A stretch of DNA of 64,000 bases from Daucus carota subsp. sativus (GCF_001625215.2 NC_030385.2:39395598-39459597); one strand, 5' to 3'. Counted from the first letter of the stretch, positions 11,638 through 22,612 are shown. Made by a program: numbers and translations. Notes: generated by a model from the letters alone, not told the origin.

Positions 11638-13490
11638 TCATTTGATAGGCTTTAAACTCATTCTTCTCGATGTCAGTTCAACTTGCTCCCTACTTAATGA
11701 TTTAGTCAGCGGATCCGCGATATTCTCTTTAGACTTTACCCAATCAATAGAAATTATTCCACTAGAAAGCAAGTCTCTAACTGTATTGTGTCTTCGACGT
11801 ATATGTCTGGACTTACCATTATACATTGTATTTCCTGTTAAATCAATTGTTGTTTGACTATCACAATGTATACTAACTGGAGGTACTGGCTTCTCCCAGT
11901 CGAGAATATCTTCTAAAAAATCTCGAAGCCATTCAGCTTCTTCACCAGCTTTATCTAAAGCAATGAGTTCAGATTCCATTGTGGATTTTGCATTACATGT
12001 TTGCTTTCGAGATTTTCAAGATACTGCACCACCTGCTAAAGTTAATACATATCCACTTGTAGACTTTGTATTCTTTGAACCTGATATCCAGTTAGCATCA
12101 ATATAACCTTCTAATACTGCTGGATATTTTCTATAGTGCAATCCAAAGTCTTTAGTATGCATTAAATACCCTAGTAATCTTATAATTGCTTTCCAATGTT
12201 CTCTACTAGGATTATGTGTATATCGACTAAGCCTACTTACAGCATTAGCAATGTCAGACCTAGTACAGTTCATCACATACATGATGCTTCCCATGATACG
12301 AGAGTATTCAAGTTGTGACACACTTTCACCTTTATTCTTTTTAAGATGATTTGTCACTTCAAGTGGTGTACGCATTGGTTTAATATTATATTTCTTGAAC
12401 TTTTCAAGAATTTTCTCAATGTAATGTGATTGCGACAATATTAAACCATCTGATGATTGAATAACTTTTATTCCTAATATAACATCCATAACTCCCATAT
12501 CCTTAAATTCAAAGTTACTCTTTATCATCTTCTTAGTAGATTCAATCATTTCATCACTACCAAGAATCAACATATCATCTACGTATACACTCACTATGAC
12601 AAAACCATTAGGAGTATTCTTGAAGTATATATATTTATCACACTCATTTATTTTAAAACTATTTGACAATATCACTTTGTCAAATTTCTTGTGCCACTCC
12701 TTTGGAGCTTGTTTCAGCCCATATAAAGTTTTTACTAATCGGCACACTTTCCTTTTATTTCCCGGAGTCGCAAAACTTTCGGGTTGTTCCATATATATTT
12801 CTTCTTCCAATTCACCATTTAAGAATGCTGTTTTTACATCCATTTAATGTATTTTCAATCCTTTGAGAGCAGCTATTGCCAATAGAACACGCAAAGAAGT
12901 CATTCTTAAAACAGGTGAATAAGTATCAAAATAATCCAACCCTTTCTTTTGTTTGTAACCTTTTGCCACAAGTCTTGCTTTGTATTTGTCAATCGAGCCA
13001 TCTAATTTTAAGTTTTTTCTTGAGAATCCATTTATAACCAAGAGGTTTATTTCCCGGAGGTAAATCTACTACCTCCCATGTGTGGTTATGCAGAATGGAT
13101 TCAATTTCACTATTTACAGCTTCTTTCCAATAAGCTGATTCTAGACATGACATAGTTTCTTGAAATGTTCTAGGTTCATTTTCAATTATATATGTCATGA
13201 ACTCAGGTCCAAAAGAAGTTGATTTTCTTGCTCTTTTATTTCTTCTTGACACACTATCTGTTGTTTCATCATTTTCGTCACATATTAATTTATGTGATCT
13301 TTTCTGACCAATTAATTGATCATCATCATGATTATCCTCCTCAGAAATTGCATATGAGAACATGATTCATTTCCATCACTGTTATCTAGTGTTTTGCTTG
13401 GTATCACACCTTCAATGTTCTTTTTATAAGGAAATATACCTTCAAAAAATACAGCATCTCTTGATTCCATTATGATGTTGACTTGTATAT
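11638..13490 (-). pseudogene. Copia pol remnant (reverse transcriptase and RNase H)
   Basis: Coding-like stretches on the minus strand show Copia reverse transcriptase signatures ([35 protein letters not shown]) followed by RNase H signatures (IHCDSQTTIDL, RRRHNTVRDLL, ADPLTK). The order RT then RNase H next to the LTR is the Ty1/Copia arrangement. It is a fossil with several breaks and is not a functional gene. Confidence 0.9.
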
Positions 13491-13499
13491 CATATATAA

Positions 13500-14206
13500 A
13501 CACATAATATATCATGCAAATTATGATGTAGTTTACAACAGAGAGACAGAACCTGTTTATTATGAAGTATGCTGCAGAAAGAATCCGATCCCAATTTTGC
13601 AAACCGTGTCCTTAAAAGCAACTATGCCTCCCCACCGGTGCTTCAGGTAAAGATGGCAGTGGCTTTACAGGATTGAGCGGATTAACGTTCTAAGAATCGT
13701 AAGCACTACAAATTCTTAGACACCAGCGAACTAAAAACTAAGAGAATTGTATGTATTGTGACTATTGTTTGTGTTTTCTGTATGTATTCAAGATATGTCT
13801 AATATTTGTGGCCATCAGATATATATACACTATGAAAAGAAACTTGATACCCTTTCATATTCCAACAGACACTACTATTCTTTTAACAGACACCACTATT
13901 CTAATAGTCACAACCATTCAAGTATATATTCACTTAAATTATAAGAATAATACTACTATTATTCTACTCCCTCTGTCCCATTTTAACTGATGTTTGACTT
14001 TTTAACACGTATATTGAAGTGTAAAAAAACAATATCTACACTCAATAAAAAATTTCAATTCTTATATCAAATAAAAGTTTAGACTTTAAACTTTTATTTG
14101 ATATAAATTTTATAAAAAATAATCGTGTTTAGGTGTAATTTTTTTAACATCTTAAAATACGTGTAAAAAAGTCAAAAACAGTTAAAATGGGACGGAGGGA
14201 GTAACA
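13500..14206 (-). repeat. Copia LTR, right (5' LTR, shorter, with MITE inside)
   Basis: Matches 10605-11074 at roughly 98.5 % by eye, with a 235-bp Stowaway-like MITE (13967-14201) inserted near its outer end. The outer terminus AACA abuts the ATTAC target duplication. Confidence 0.85.
13967..14201. mobile_element. Stowaway-like MITE nested in the Copia LTR
   Basis: Inverted ends CTCCCTCTGTCCCATTTTAA and, reversed, CTCCCTCCGTCCCATTTTAA, flanked by TA on both sides. Comparison with the uninterrupted left LTR shows the exact empty site (ATTCTAACAAT), so the insertion postdates the retrotransposon. Confidence 0.9.
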
Positions 14207-14821
14207 ATTACAGATTCACAGTGACTAATGTAATAATCGCAATTTGACTCATGTAAGAAGCACGAAAAAGCTAGTATGACTAGTATGATATTAATTTTTT
14301 AGATTTCTATATCACAGTGATATCTTAGAATTCAAATATTAGATCTCTTGATTAAAACTATAGAAAATGTAATTCTCCGGTTAATTGTGATCGATTAGGA
14401 AACCATACAACTCATTTATTAATTAAAAAAGCTGCGGAATTTCAGTCTAGTCATTTGGAGTGGTCCATGTTCCTCTTTTTATTTGTATTCTCTTTGATGA
14501 ATGAACACCTTTTTTTATCAAAATTAAATTTATTTGGCTAGATATAATTAATTAGCTCTGTACATATACGTGCGTGTCTGCGCGCTGAAGTTTGCTCGAT
14601 AATACATTTCAAATATTCATTAAAAAGAATAAGTGACAAGTCTACAAACCTTTTCGCATGTAAATGTACCTTTGAATCTGCCACTCAATTCAATTATATA
14701 CGAGACTTTATCAAGCCATTGATTTCATTGCACCTCGTATAAGCACATTGTTCAGACATGAACAACCACAGAGACCAACATCTAATTTCGAGATGTATAT
14801 TTGAACATGGTGATAATTAGA

Positions 14822-14915
14822 CACTACTAGAAAAGTGGGCATTTCCGACCAAAGTGGTCGGAAAAAAAGCGGGTATTTCCGACCGAATTACCGACCAAAC
14901 GAGATCTTTCGTAAA
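14822..14915 (+). mobile_element. Orphan CACTA transposon terminus
   Basis: Begins CACTACTAGAAAAGTGGGCA, a standard CACTA (En/Spm) terminal sequence. It is followed by subterminal TTCCGACC-type repeats (14847, 14868, 14878 and 14890 regions, both orientations). No opposite end (TTTTCTAGTAGTG) is present nearby, so this is a single end left by deletion or by a larger rearrangement. Confidence 0.75.
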
Positions 14916-15225
14916 AAATGGGTACTCATGTATGCAGAAGGAATTATTGCTTTATACAAGGAAACTCAATCAAGTCACAGGTATAAATATATCTCGCACT
15001 GGCTTGCCCGTAAATTCTCTTATAAAAATTGATAAGCTGGAAGCTTGCTCAATTAATTAGAATGATTAAATCAAATTTACAAGTATATTTTTGGCTACAG
15101 CAAAAGTGTGCATCAGAACAAATGAAAGAATCAGTTCCCTATCTGAGAAGAAAGATAACAAGGAAGAAAATACAAATGAATGATTATCTCAAAGATATCG
15201 AGCGGACCCAAAAAATTCATAGCAT

Positions 15226-15699
15226 CTACCACCCCAACTTTAAAAAATTACGATCATCTGTCATAAGATTTAGATCCAAACCCCAAACCCTTTTGCAACT
15301 ATTACTCCTCTTGATAATGGGCACCAACTTCACAACCTCTTGAGCATCATCACTTATTGTAGTACTAGTAGAATTAGCCTCCATCTCTGCACGGTGGCGC
15401 CGCATGTGTCCCCCAAGAGCTTGACCAAAAGCAAACTCAGCTCCGCATATGGAGCACTCGTGTGTCTTGGGCTTCTCCGGTACTTGTTGTAGAAGATCTC
15501 CTGCCATTAATTTAGGCTTCTTGTGACTGGCCCGATGACCGCCTAACGCTTGGAACGATGGGAACTGCCGGTTACATGTCTTGCATTCGTAAACACGGCC
15601 GGCTGAAATTAGATCAGACTGGGATTTGCCGAATTGTGAAAGAAGCATGAGACAGTTGGCCATTGTTTGTTCATCTTCTCTACTCCTCTTCATTGTCAT
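15226..15699 (-). CDS. ZAT11-like C2H2 zinc-finger repressor, paralogue 1
   Basis: Single-exon 157-residue C1-2i protein. Parts in order: basic start MTMKRSRED; L-box EQTMANCLMLLS (10-21); finger 1 with C39, C42, H55, H59; finger 2 with C82, C85, H98, H102; a Ser/Thr/Asp-rich linker (107-120); a conserved SNSCKRVWG block; the EAR motif LDLNL (141-145); and a C-terminal LKLGW. Both fingers have QALGGH. It is a probable nuclear DNA-binding repressor. It is very close to the genes at 17.7 and 21.1 kb, from which it differs mainly after the EAR motif (TDDRN against PYDNY) and by F91 in finger 2, where the others have L. Confidence 0.92.
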   Translation of the reverse strand: MTMKRSREDEQTMANCLMLLSQFGKSQSDLISAGRVYECKTCNRQFPSFQALGGHRASHKKPKLMAGDLLQQVPEKPKTHECSICGAEFAFGQALGGHMRRHRAEMEANSTSTTISDDAQEVVKLVPIIKRSNSCKRVWGLDLNLMTDDRNFLKLGW

Positions 15700-15847
15700 C
15701 TTAATGTAAAATATGATTCAAGGTTTAATGTGTTTAATGGGTTTGGTGTACAATTCTCTGTGTTGAATGGATTGCGCAAAGTTGTAAGCTGTATTTGAGT
15801 TTGTAAGCTGTATTTGAGTGAGTCCTATTGTTGCGGTAGTTGGTGTA

Positions 15848-15855
15848 TATTTATA
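15848..15855 (-). promoter_or_regulatory. TATA box, paralogue 1
   Basis: The minus strand reads TATAAATA about 150 bases upstream of the start codon. An equivalent box lies at the matching place in paralogue 2. Confidence 0.65.
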
Positions 15856-16061
15856 AGGTTCTGTGCAGGTTCTTACGTATGTGATTAGCGTATACTAGTA
15901 CTACTATATTCTTCTGTTGGTTAGTTTTTGAGTGAGTCGGCGCTTTCGTCTTATGTTGATTAATGAGTAGCTAGGATTCATAATTAAAAAAGAGACGAGG
16001 CGGTTTATTAGTTAACTACTTTGCATATTATAGCAGTCAGCAAAGGCAACATTAATATACC

Positions 16062-16115
16062 GGTCAACTCAATTCACAAGGAAGAATCCTTCAGATACTT
16101 TGACTTTTCTAGAAC
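16062..16115 (-). promoter_or_regulatory. Conserved W-box/TTCTAGAA module, paralogue 1
   Basis: Holds GGTCAACTCAA and TTTGACTTTTCTAGAAC on the plus strand, that is, two W-box cores (TTGACC and TTGACT) in opposite orientations plus the palindrome TTCTAGAA, which fits a heat-shock-element half pair. About 365-415 bases upstream of the start codon. The same block stands upstream of the two other close paralogues, so it is conserved beyond chance. Binding by WRKY or HSF proteins is inference. Confidence 0.65.
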
Positions 16116-16443
16116 GCTTTCGTTTGGATTAGACAAGTAAGCATTTGACCTGCTCACTAAACAATCACTGATGCAAGTTCGAGCGATTAGTATGTTATAT
16201 TTATGCGCAGTCTAGTTTTAAGAAATCAAAGTCCAGCATGATCCAGCGAAAATACGGATGTGCACACGAAGAAAAGAAGAAAATGCGAAGTCAAATAAAG
16301 TAGATACATAATTTGGAGCATTCGTGATCAAATAAAGTGGCGGATTAAGAAAGTTTCGAGATCAAGATTTATGAATAAGAAATAAACATAAGAGGGATAT
16401 ACGAAAGCAAGTAGGAAGCATGACGATTAACAAAGCAGTTTCA

Positions 16444-16527
16444 CAATATATTAAGTAAAATTAACTTGGTAGTTAAAACAAAATGCAATATATTAAGTAA
16501 AATTAACTTGGTAGTTAAAACAAAATG
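16444..16527. repeat. 42-bp tandem repeat, two copies
   Basis: CAATATATTAAGTAAAATTA and the following 22 bases are repeated head to tail (16444-16485 and 16486-16527) with no visible difference. Intergenic. Confidence 0.9.
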
Positions 16528-16808
16528 TAAGCGGCATGCAGGGACCGAGTGGATTATGTATTAGGTACACCAAGACAGATGCCGACTTTCTTCTGTTCCT
16601 TTGGTGCTCAACTGCGTACTCATTGTACTACTTCGTAACTTTAAACTACCAAAGTATTGATTGTAGTTGGTACTTAGTTGAACAAGTGCTCCTTTTTCCT
16701 AAAGTAGGTCAGATAATTTATATCTTTTAGTAATGGTCGACATTTCATACACGCGGACATGTATATGCTGATCGAATTTGAATTCCGGACTTCTTGTTAT
16801 ATTTCTGG

Positions 16809-16956
16809 TTGATTATGCAAAGCAAGTCGGAAAGTAAACTTCTTCTTAGCATATGTACACGATCTTTATATGTGTTGTACCACTTGATTATGCAAAGTAA
16901 GTCGGAAAGGAAACTTCTTCTTAACATATACACGATCTTTATATGTGTTGTACCAC
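16809..16956. repeat. 75-bp tandem repeat, two copies
   Basis: The unit starting TTGATTATGCAAAG at 16809 recurs at 16884 with a few substitutions and a short deletion. It generates the internally repetitive minus-strand open frame here, which is not a gene. Confidence 0.85.
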
Positions 16957-17728
16957 TGTATCACCTTCAACTTGTTGGTCATCACCAAATCATATATGCA
17001 TCAACAAATTAAGTAATGTGGAATGTGTGTTAAGTCTTAATTGTTGATACTTAATTGCCTGCGGATCAAAATATGGAAAACATTTTGAAATATGAGAAAC
17101 ATTTTCTGTCCCTCATAATCTAGTCCTTGATTATTTAAATCTCTTATCATATATATTTTTTAACATGTAATGAATTTTTAGAATAAGGTCAAACCATCTA
17201 GCTAGCTACTCATTGTAAATAAATATATTATTTTGTAGAGATAGGAGAAAAGTTTTGAAAAAGAATATGTGAGTGCAAATTGTTATGATGAAATTGAGAA
17301 GAAAATGAAGGAATGGAGCATCCTTCTTAAATTGAAGGAAGGTGTGATCTCGATCTAGCATTGGGTGTAAGGAATTGAATGTAGGAATGAATGAAATTTA
17401 TAAGAATTTGCCCATGACATGATGTAAATTTCATTGCATTCCTTTCATATTCATTAGACAAAAAAGATATTAATTTTAAGAGAATGATTAAAAGTTTCTT
17501 AAAGCAATTCTATACTGTATTTCTTGAAATTATTGTTTTGAACATCATATATAAACTAATCTTCTGTCCGTTACACTCTCCTGTTATATACATGTATGCA
17601 CACCATGAATGCAGTATAGCAAACCAGAAACCAGGCAAGAATCATAAAACAAATGAAAGAATATCATTTCCTATCCAAAAATGAACATTAAAAAATACAA
17701 AACAAGATGATGATCTAAGTCATACTAT

Positions 17729-18199
17729 CTACCATCCCAACTTCAAATAATTATCATATGGCATCAAATTCAGATCCAAACCCCAAACTCTTTTGCAACT
17801 ATTGCTCTTCTTCAAAATGGGCGCCACCTTCCCAACCTTATGATCATCATCACTACTAGTGACTGTACTAGAATTAGCCTCCATGGCTACACGGTGCCGC
17901 CTCATGTGTCCCCCAAGGGCTTGACCTAAAGCAAACTCAGCTCCACATATTGAGCACTCATGTGTCTTTGGCTTCTCCGGTACTTGTTGTAGAAGATCTC
18001 CCGCCATTAATTTAGGCTTCTTGTGACTGGCCCGATGACCGCCTAACGCTTGGAACGATGGGAACTGTCGGTTACATGTCTTGCATTCGTAAACACGGCC
18101 GGCTGAAATTAGGTCAGACTGGGATTTGCCGAACTGTGAAAGAAGCATGAGACAGTTAGCCATTGTTTGTTCATCTTCTCTACTCCTCTTCATTGTCAT
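17729..18199 (-). CDS. ZAT11-like C2H2 zinc-finger repressor, paralogue 2
   Basis: Single-exon 156-residue protein from the Met at 18199. A Met 18 codons further upstream is rejected because that stretch is the leader sequence shared with paralogue 1, and the paralogues align from MTMKRSRED. It has an L-box at 10-21, two QALGGH fingers (C39/C42/H55/H59 and C82/C85/H98/H102), a Ser/Asp-rich linker, SNSCKRVWG, EAR motif LDLNLMP and the tail YDNYLKLGW. Its first ~80 residues are identical to paralogue 1, and its flanks also match in part (compare about 16.3-16.5 kb with 19.0-19.2 kb), so the duplicated unit included promoter DNA. Probable stress-responsive nuclear repressor (inference from family). 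Confidence 0.92.
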   Translation of the reverse strand: MTMKRSREDEQTMANCLMLLSQFGKSQSDLISAGRVYECKTCNRQFPSFQALGGHRASHKKPKLMAGDLLQQVPEKPKTHECSICGAEFALGQALGGHMRRHRVAMEANSSTVTSSDDDHKVGKVAPILKKSNSCKRVWGLDLNLMPYDNYLKLGW

Positions 18200-18331
18200 C
18201 TTAATGTAGAATATGATTCTAGGTTTAATGTGTTTAATGGGTTTGGTGCACAATTCTCTGTGTTGAATGAACTGCGAAACGTTTTGTAAGGTGTAATATT
18301 TGAGTGAGTCCAGTTATGTTGTGTTGGCGTT

Positions 18332-18339
18332 TATTTATA
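18332..18339 (-). promoter_or_regulatory. TATA box, paralogue 2
   Basis: The minus strand reads TATAAATA, about 135 bases upstream of the start codon, in the same sequence context (CCTTATAAATA) as paralogue 1. Confidence 0.65.
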
Positions 18340-18486
18340 AGGCTTTGTGCAAGTACGTATGTGACTTGTACGTATATTCTTATTGAGTGAGTGGACGGCG
18401 TTTTGTTTTCGTCTTATATTAATGAGTAGCCACCGTGATTAAAAAAGGGGAGACAGGGCGGTCAGCAAAGGCAACATATGTATACT

Positions 18487-18540
18487 GGTCAACTCAAGAT
18501 AGAAGGAAAAGTCCCTCAGATGCTTTGACTTTTCTAGAAC
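18487..18540 (-). promoter_or_regulatory. Conserved W-box/TTCTAGAA module, paralogue 2
   Basis: GGTCAACTCAA and TTTGACTTTTCTAGAAC at the same spacing as in paralogue 1, about 290-340 bases upstream of the start codon. The sequence between the two boxes has drifted while the boxes themselves are unchanged. Confidence 0.65.
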
Positions 18541-18599
18541 GTTTTAACCAGCTGCTACTAAACAAGTATTGCTAGATAGAAGGACCACAATCACAAACG

Positions 18600-21060
18600 A
18601 AAGTTAGTGATTTGTGGAGCACGTGCTTTGTGAACACTCAAATTATTATGAATATCCAATCATGTAGAGTATTCTCTTTCCACTATACATTCGCAATATA
18701 TTATTTAGACATGTTCGAACGAACTTGCATATATCGCGTAATAATTGTGATAGAACAGAGTCGTTAATTACAAATTAGACAGCTCTAAAAACCCAATCAA
18801 ATGGACGATAAATAATACACGAATAATGACTTGTGCATAACAAGATCGTGGTTGCAACATAATAAAATTGGGTGTGCAGTCGGTGGTGTATTTACAGCTA
18901 GCTGATTGAATGTTCTGTATGCATTTTGCATGCAGTCAAATTATAACAAATCAAAGACTAACATAACCGAGAGAATAGTACATCTGTACACACCAAATAT
19001 GAAGAATTTAAGAAAGCGAAGTCAAATAAAGTTATTATATGGATTATTCAAAACCTGAAGTGAAATATATACTAGTTGGATATTCAAGCTAGTGTGGCAT
19101 TAAAGAAGTTTCAAAATCAAAATTCGTGATGGGAACATCAATGAGTACTTGAGCAGTAGGACGAAGCATGTAGTTGAGCAGTCGCACAGACTATTATAAA
19201 CTTGAGAGTAGAAACAAAATGTAGTTAAGCCGCGTGAGGCTCCGCCTCAATTATCATGTATAATTAGGTGAAGGGAGATTTATTCTCATTAAAACATTTT
19301 AATTTAAAATAAATATTAAAAATTATATATTTGAAAATAAGTAAATAACCGTATATCTCACAAAGATATAAACTACTCCCTCCGTCCCCTTTTACATGTC
19401 CATTTTGCTTTTCGAGAAGTCAAATTGACCAACTTTTGACTAAACATTACGAGTTATCTATCCAGTATTTCTAAAATCTAAAAGTTGCATATTAATATAG
19501 ACTCAATATACTTTCTAATGATATAATTTTTATTATTTTTCTCAATTATCTAATATATGTAAAGTTCAGTCAAAATATAGTCAATTTGACTGGTCAAAAG
19601 TCAAAATGGACATGTAAAAGGGGACGGAGGGAGTAATATATAAAGTATTTCATCAAGTAATACATTAACCGCGAACTCCCCCTCCCCTTTAGAATCTGCA
19701 TGCTCTTTTCTTTTCATACAATTAGCTGCCATCTTTCACAGTCTTCTTTCCCTTCCAAACTGTGTGCTAGATCCACATCTGTTGATTGTGGACTGAGTTC
19801 ACATCAAACCAAAAAATCCTAGAATCAGAGTGCAGAGTACTCTAATTCAATTGTTGGCTCCTTTTTTCCCTGGTTAAAGAAATTAGTCCTTTCTTTTATC
19901 AGTTTAAACAAATTAATAAATGTAAGTGCTTATGCTTAAATTCTAGGTAAAATTTTAATAACATTTATATTCTTTTTTACTAGTTGTGCATTTTAATATT
20001 AATTATTATTAACTCAAATACCTTTAAGAATTATCATACAAATAACTATGGAATTTAATAAAGTGAGTGAAAATTTAATAATATCTTTGTGTAATCAATG
20101 TAATTAAAATATTGAAAAATGAGAAAAAAAATACTATATTTAATATTTTTAATATATGTAAAATTTGTAAACAAGATTACTAAATTGGATGGAAACAATG
20201 TTATAAGAAAAGATTTTTCTACCATAATATTATAATTGATTCTCCCATTATAATTTATTTTTCACTCAAAATAATTATATATATTACCAAAATTCAAGAT
20301 AAGCTGTAATAACATATTTAGTAGTAGGTTTTTAAATTATTATGCAATATTCTAGTAATACGTACAGTTCTCACAATTTGACCTTTATGAGTTCTTTACA
20401 GTATTTGACATTTTGACTGAGAGAAACCTTTTGGCTAGTTACTCTTTAATGATCTAAAAGTTGTTATATACTTGAATCATATAATGTGGGAATTTTTCTT
20501 ACTGTAAATTTAAAACAACTTTCTAGCCATCTAACACATATCGATCCAATTATAAATATGAATAATTCCATTCAAATTATTTTTAAGTCTAAATATTGTG
20601 AAAGAAAATGAAATAAGGCCTAAGATAAGAAAAAGTTAAACCTTAATCATGGATGATTTGGACCGATTTTATTAAGTTTTATAGCCTATATCCATTAATT
20701 TATGAAAGTTCATGTGAAAATTTATTTTAAAACAAACTTCAAATCAAAATATTTTTATAAACAAACTGGTATAGATAACATATCTCGACCGAGTTTCTCA
20801 ATGCAACGCCGGCTAGTTTACTTTTGATAAATAGACTTAATTAAGAACAAGAAATTTGCTCAAATCTAGACAAAATAATTTTTCAAATTAGAGTGACTAG
20901 TTAAATGAAATATACAATGTATAATGACTTGCTAGCAAACTAGCAAAGTAAGTTCAGCTAACCAATCCTAGAAACAAGCTGAGAAACATAAAACTAATGA
21001 AAGAATCATTTTCTTCTCAAAGAAGATGAAAATACAAAACGTACACGATCTCAAAGGAAG
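18600..21060. other. Intergenic between paralogues 2 and 3
   Basis: AT-rich. 18.9-19.25 kb is a diverged copy of the flank of paralogue 1 (shared GCGAAGTCAAATAAAG and related blocks). The MITE at 19376-19633 follows. 19.7-21.0 kb shows nothing I can support. Confidence 0.5.
19376..19633. mobile_element. Stowaway-like MITE
   Basis: Long, nearly perfect inverted ends of about 32 bp beginning CTCCCTCCGTCCCCTTTTAC on both sides, flanked by TA. 258 bp, non-coding. The intact ends suggest a fairly recent insertion. Confidence 0.9.
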
Positions 21061-21069
21061 ATGACTATT

Positions 21070-21570
21070 TTACCATCCCAACTTCAAATAATTATCATAT
21101 GGCATCAAATTCAGATCCAAACCCCAAACTCTTTTGCAACTGTTGCTCTTCTTCAAAATGGGCACCGCCTTCACAGCCTTATGATCATCATCGCTAATAG
21201 TAGTGCTTGTAGAATTAGCCTCCGTTATAGTAGTGCTTGTAGAATTAGCCTCTATTTCTGCACGGTGCCGCCTCATGTGCCCCCCAAGAGCTTGACCTAA
21301 AGCAAACTCAACCCCGCATATTGAGCACTCGTGTGTCTTCGGCTTCACCGCTACTTGTTGTAGAAGATCTCCAACCATCAGCTTAGGCCTCTTGTGACTG
21401 GCCCGATGACCACCTAACGCTTGGAACGATGGGAACTGTCGATTACATGTCTTGCATTCGTAAACACGGCCGCTTGAAATTAGATGAGTCTGGGATTTGC
21501 CGATTTGTGAAAGAAGCATGAGACAGTTGGCCATTGTTAATTCATCTTCTCTACCTCTCTTCATTGACAT
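21070..21570 (-). CDS. ZAT11-like C2H2 zinc-finger repressor, paralogue 3
   Basis: Single-exon 166-residue protein with the same plan as paralogues 1 and 2: MSMKRGRED start, L-box ELTMANCLMLLS, fingers C39/C42/H55/H59 and C82/C85/H98/H102 with QALGGH helices, SNSCKRVWG, EAR motif LDLNLMP (151-157) and YDNYLKLGW tail. It is longer because ten residues of the linker are doubled (EANSTSTTIT 107-116, EANSTSTTIS 117-126), the product of a 30-bp tandem duplication. It is the most diverged of the three close paralogues and sits at the array edge. Probable nuclear repressor. Confidence 0.92.
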   Translation of the reverse strand: MSMKRGREDELTMANCLMLLSQIGKSQTHLISSGRVYECKTCNRQFPSFQALGGHRASHKRPKLMVGDLLQQVAVKPKTHECSICGVEFALGQALGGHMRRHRAEIEANSTSTTITEANSTSTTISDDDHKAVKAVPILKKSNSCKRVWGLDLNLMPYDNYLKLGW

Positions 21571-21896
21571 CTTAATGTAAAATCAAATAAGTTGTTTTGT
21601 GTTTGGACTTTTTGGTTAAGGTTGTGTCGAATGAACTGTGGAAGGGTTTTGTAAGAATTGTGGTTGAGTGAGTTGCAATATTGCGTTTGTAAGTGTATAT
21701 ATACAAGGTTCTCAAAGGTGGCTGCAGACGTAAGCGCCTACATGTATAAATTTTTTAATTAACGATTTTGAGTGAGTGAATGGTTTAGTTTGTTTTTGGT
21801 TAATTAGTAGAGTCGTAATTAGGCGGGCAAGTGGGTTGATTAATTAAGTGATTGGGAGAGCCGTCACGAGCTGATCAAGGTGACATGAGTGCTATA

Positions 21897-21942
21897 ATCA
21901 ACTCAAGTGAGAACAAAAGGAGATGCTTTGACTTTTCTAGAA
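21897..21942 (-). promoter_or_regulatory. Conserved TTTGACTTTTCTAGAA module, paralogue 3
   Basis: Same block as upstream of paralogues 1 and 2, about 330-370 bases from the start codon. TTTGACTTTTCTAGAA is fully kept. The second box is ATCAACTCAA here, so its W-box core is lost. Confidence 0.6.
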
Positions 21943-22186
21943 GCTTTTTGATTCATTCCAGTGATGGAGTGTTAGAGGGGACCTCCTCACCAGACAAGGG
22001 AAGTTTGAGTTTTTAGTAGACCACGTGGTTTACGAATATAGAAATTACCAGGAATGTCCGGAGCATATGTATTTACACTATAATATTAAGCTCGTTTTTT
22101 TTTCACAAGTATGTTTTATTTAACTTAATAATGTATTAATTATAATTGTATATGTTTAATAAATTGTGTGCATGTATGTAAAGTAA

Positions 22187-22612
22187 AGTTCTATGGAGAC
22201 CAGTTTTTTTTCGAGACCATGGAGACCACTTATGTTATGCAAGTAAAATATTATATAAAAACATTGCAAAACTCATAATTTTGCAAATCAAAATACTGTA
22301 GAATACATTAATTTGTGAAGTAAATTCTACAAATATCACCAATTCATTAAAATTATTGAAGAACATCTATGTTTAATGTATGTTCTGCAAATTGAACAAA
22401 TGTTCTGCAAACGAAACATATTACGCAGGATAAAATATTTTATAATATTCTACATGCAAAACATACATGATAATCAAGATTTTAAATGATATAATGATCT
22501 TTGTACAACATTATTTGCAAAATTATGAGTTTTGCAATGTTTTTATGCATATTTTACTTGAAAAACATAAACGGTCTCCACGGTCTCCAGAAAAAGTAGT
22601 CTCCATAGAATT
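22187..22612. mobile_element. Foldback MITE with TAA target duplication
   Basis: Left end AGTTCTATGGAGACCAG; the right end reversed is AATTCTATGGAGACTAC. TAA flanks both sides (22184-22186 and 22613-22615). Inside, ACATTGCAAAACTCATAATT and its reverse complement form a second long inverted pair, so most of the element could fold into a hairpin. The 3-bp duplication suggests a PIF/Harbinger relative, but the ends are not the usual ones. Confidence 0.7.

Larger units (their letters stand above)
10398..14206 (-). mobile_element. Ty1/Copia LTR retrotransposon fossil
   Basis: Minus-strand element flanked by a perfect 5-bp target duplication ATTAC (10393-10397 and 14207-14211). Its long terminal repeats are at 10398-11074 and 13500-14206, and a polypurine stretch (read on minus: TTCAGGGGAT) sits directly before the left LTR. 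Between them lies only the distal part of a Copia pol. The element is broken, with several breaks, and is not complete. By eye the two LTRs differ at about 7 of ~470 shared positions, implying well under a million years at commonly used plant rates (inference). A Stowaway-like MITE later inserted into the right LTR. Confidence 0.9.

Noticed and set aside
16745-17012. Repetitive minus- and plus-strand open frames
   Set aside because: Created by the 75-bp tandem repeat; no homology.
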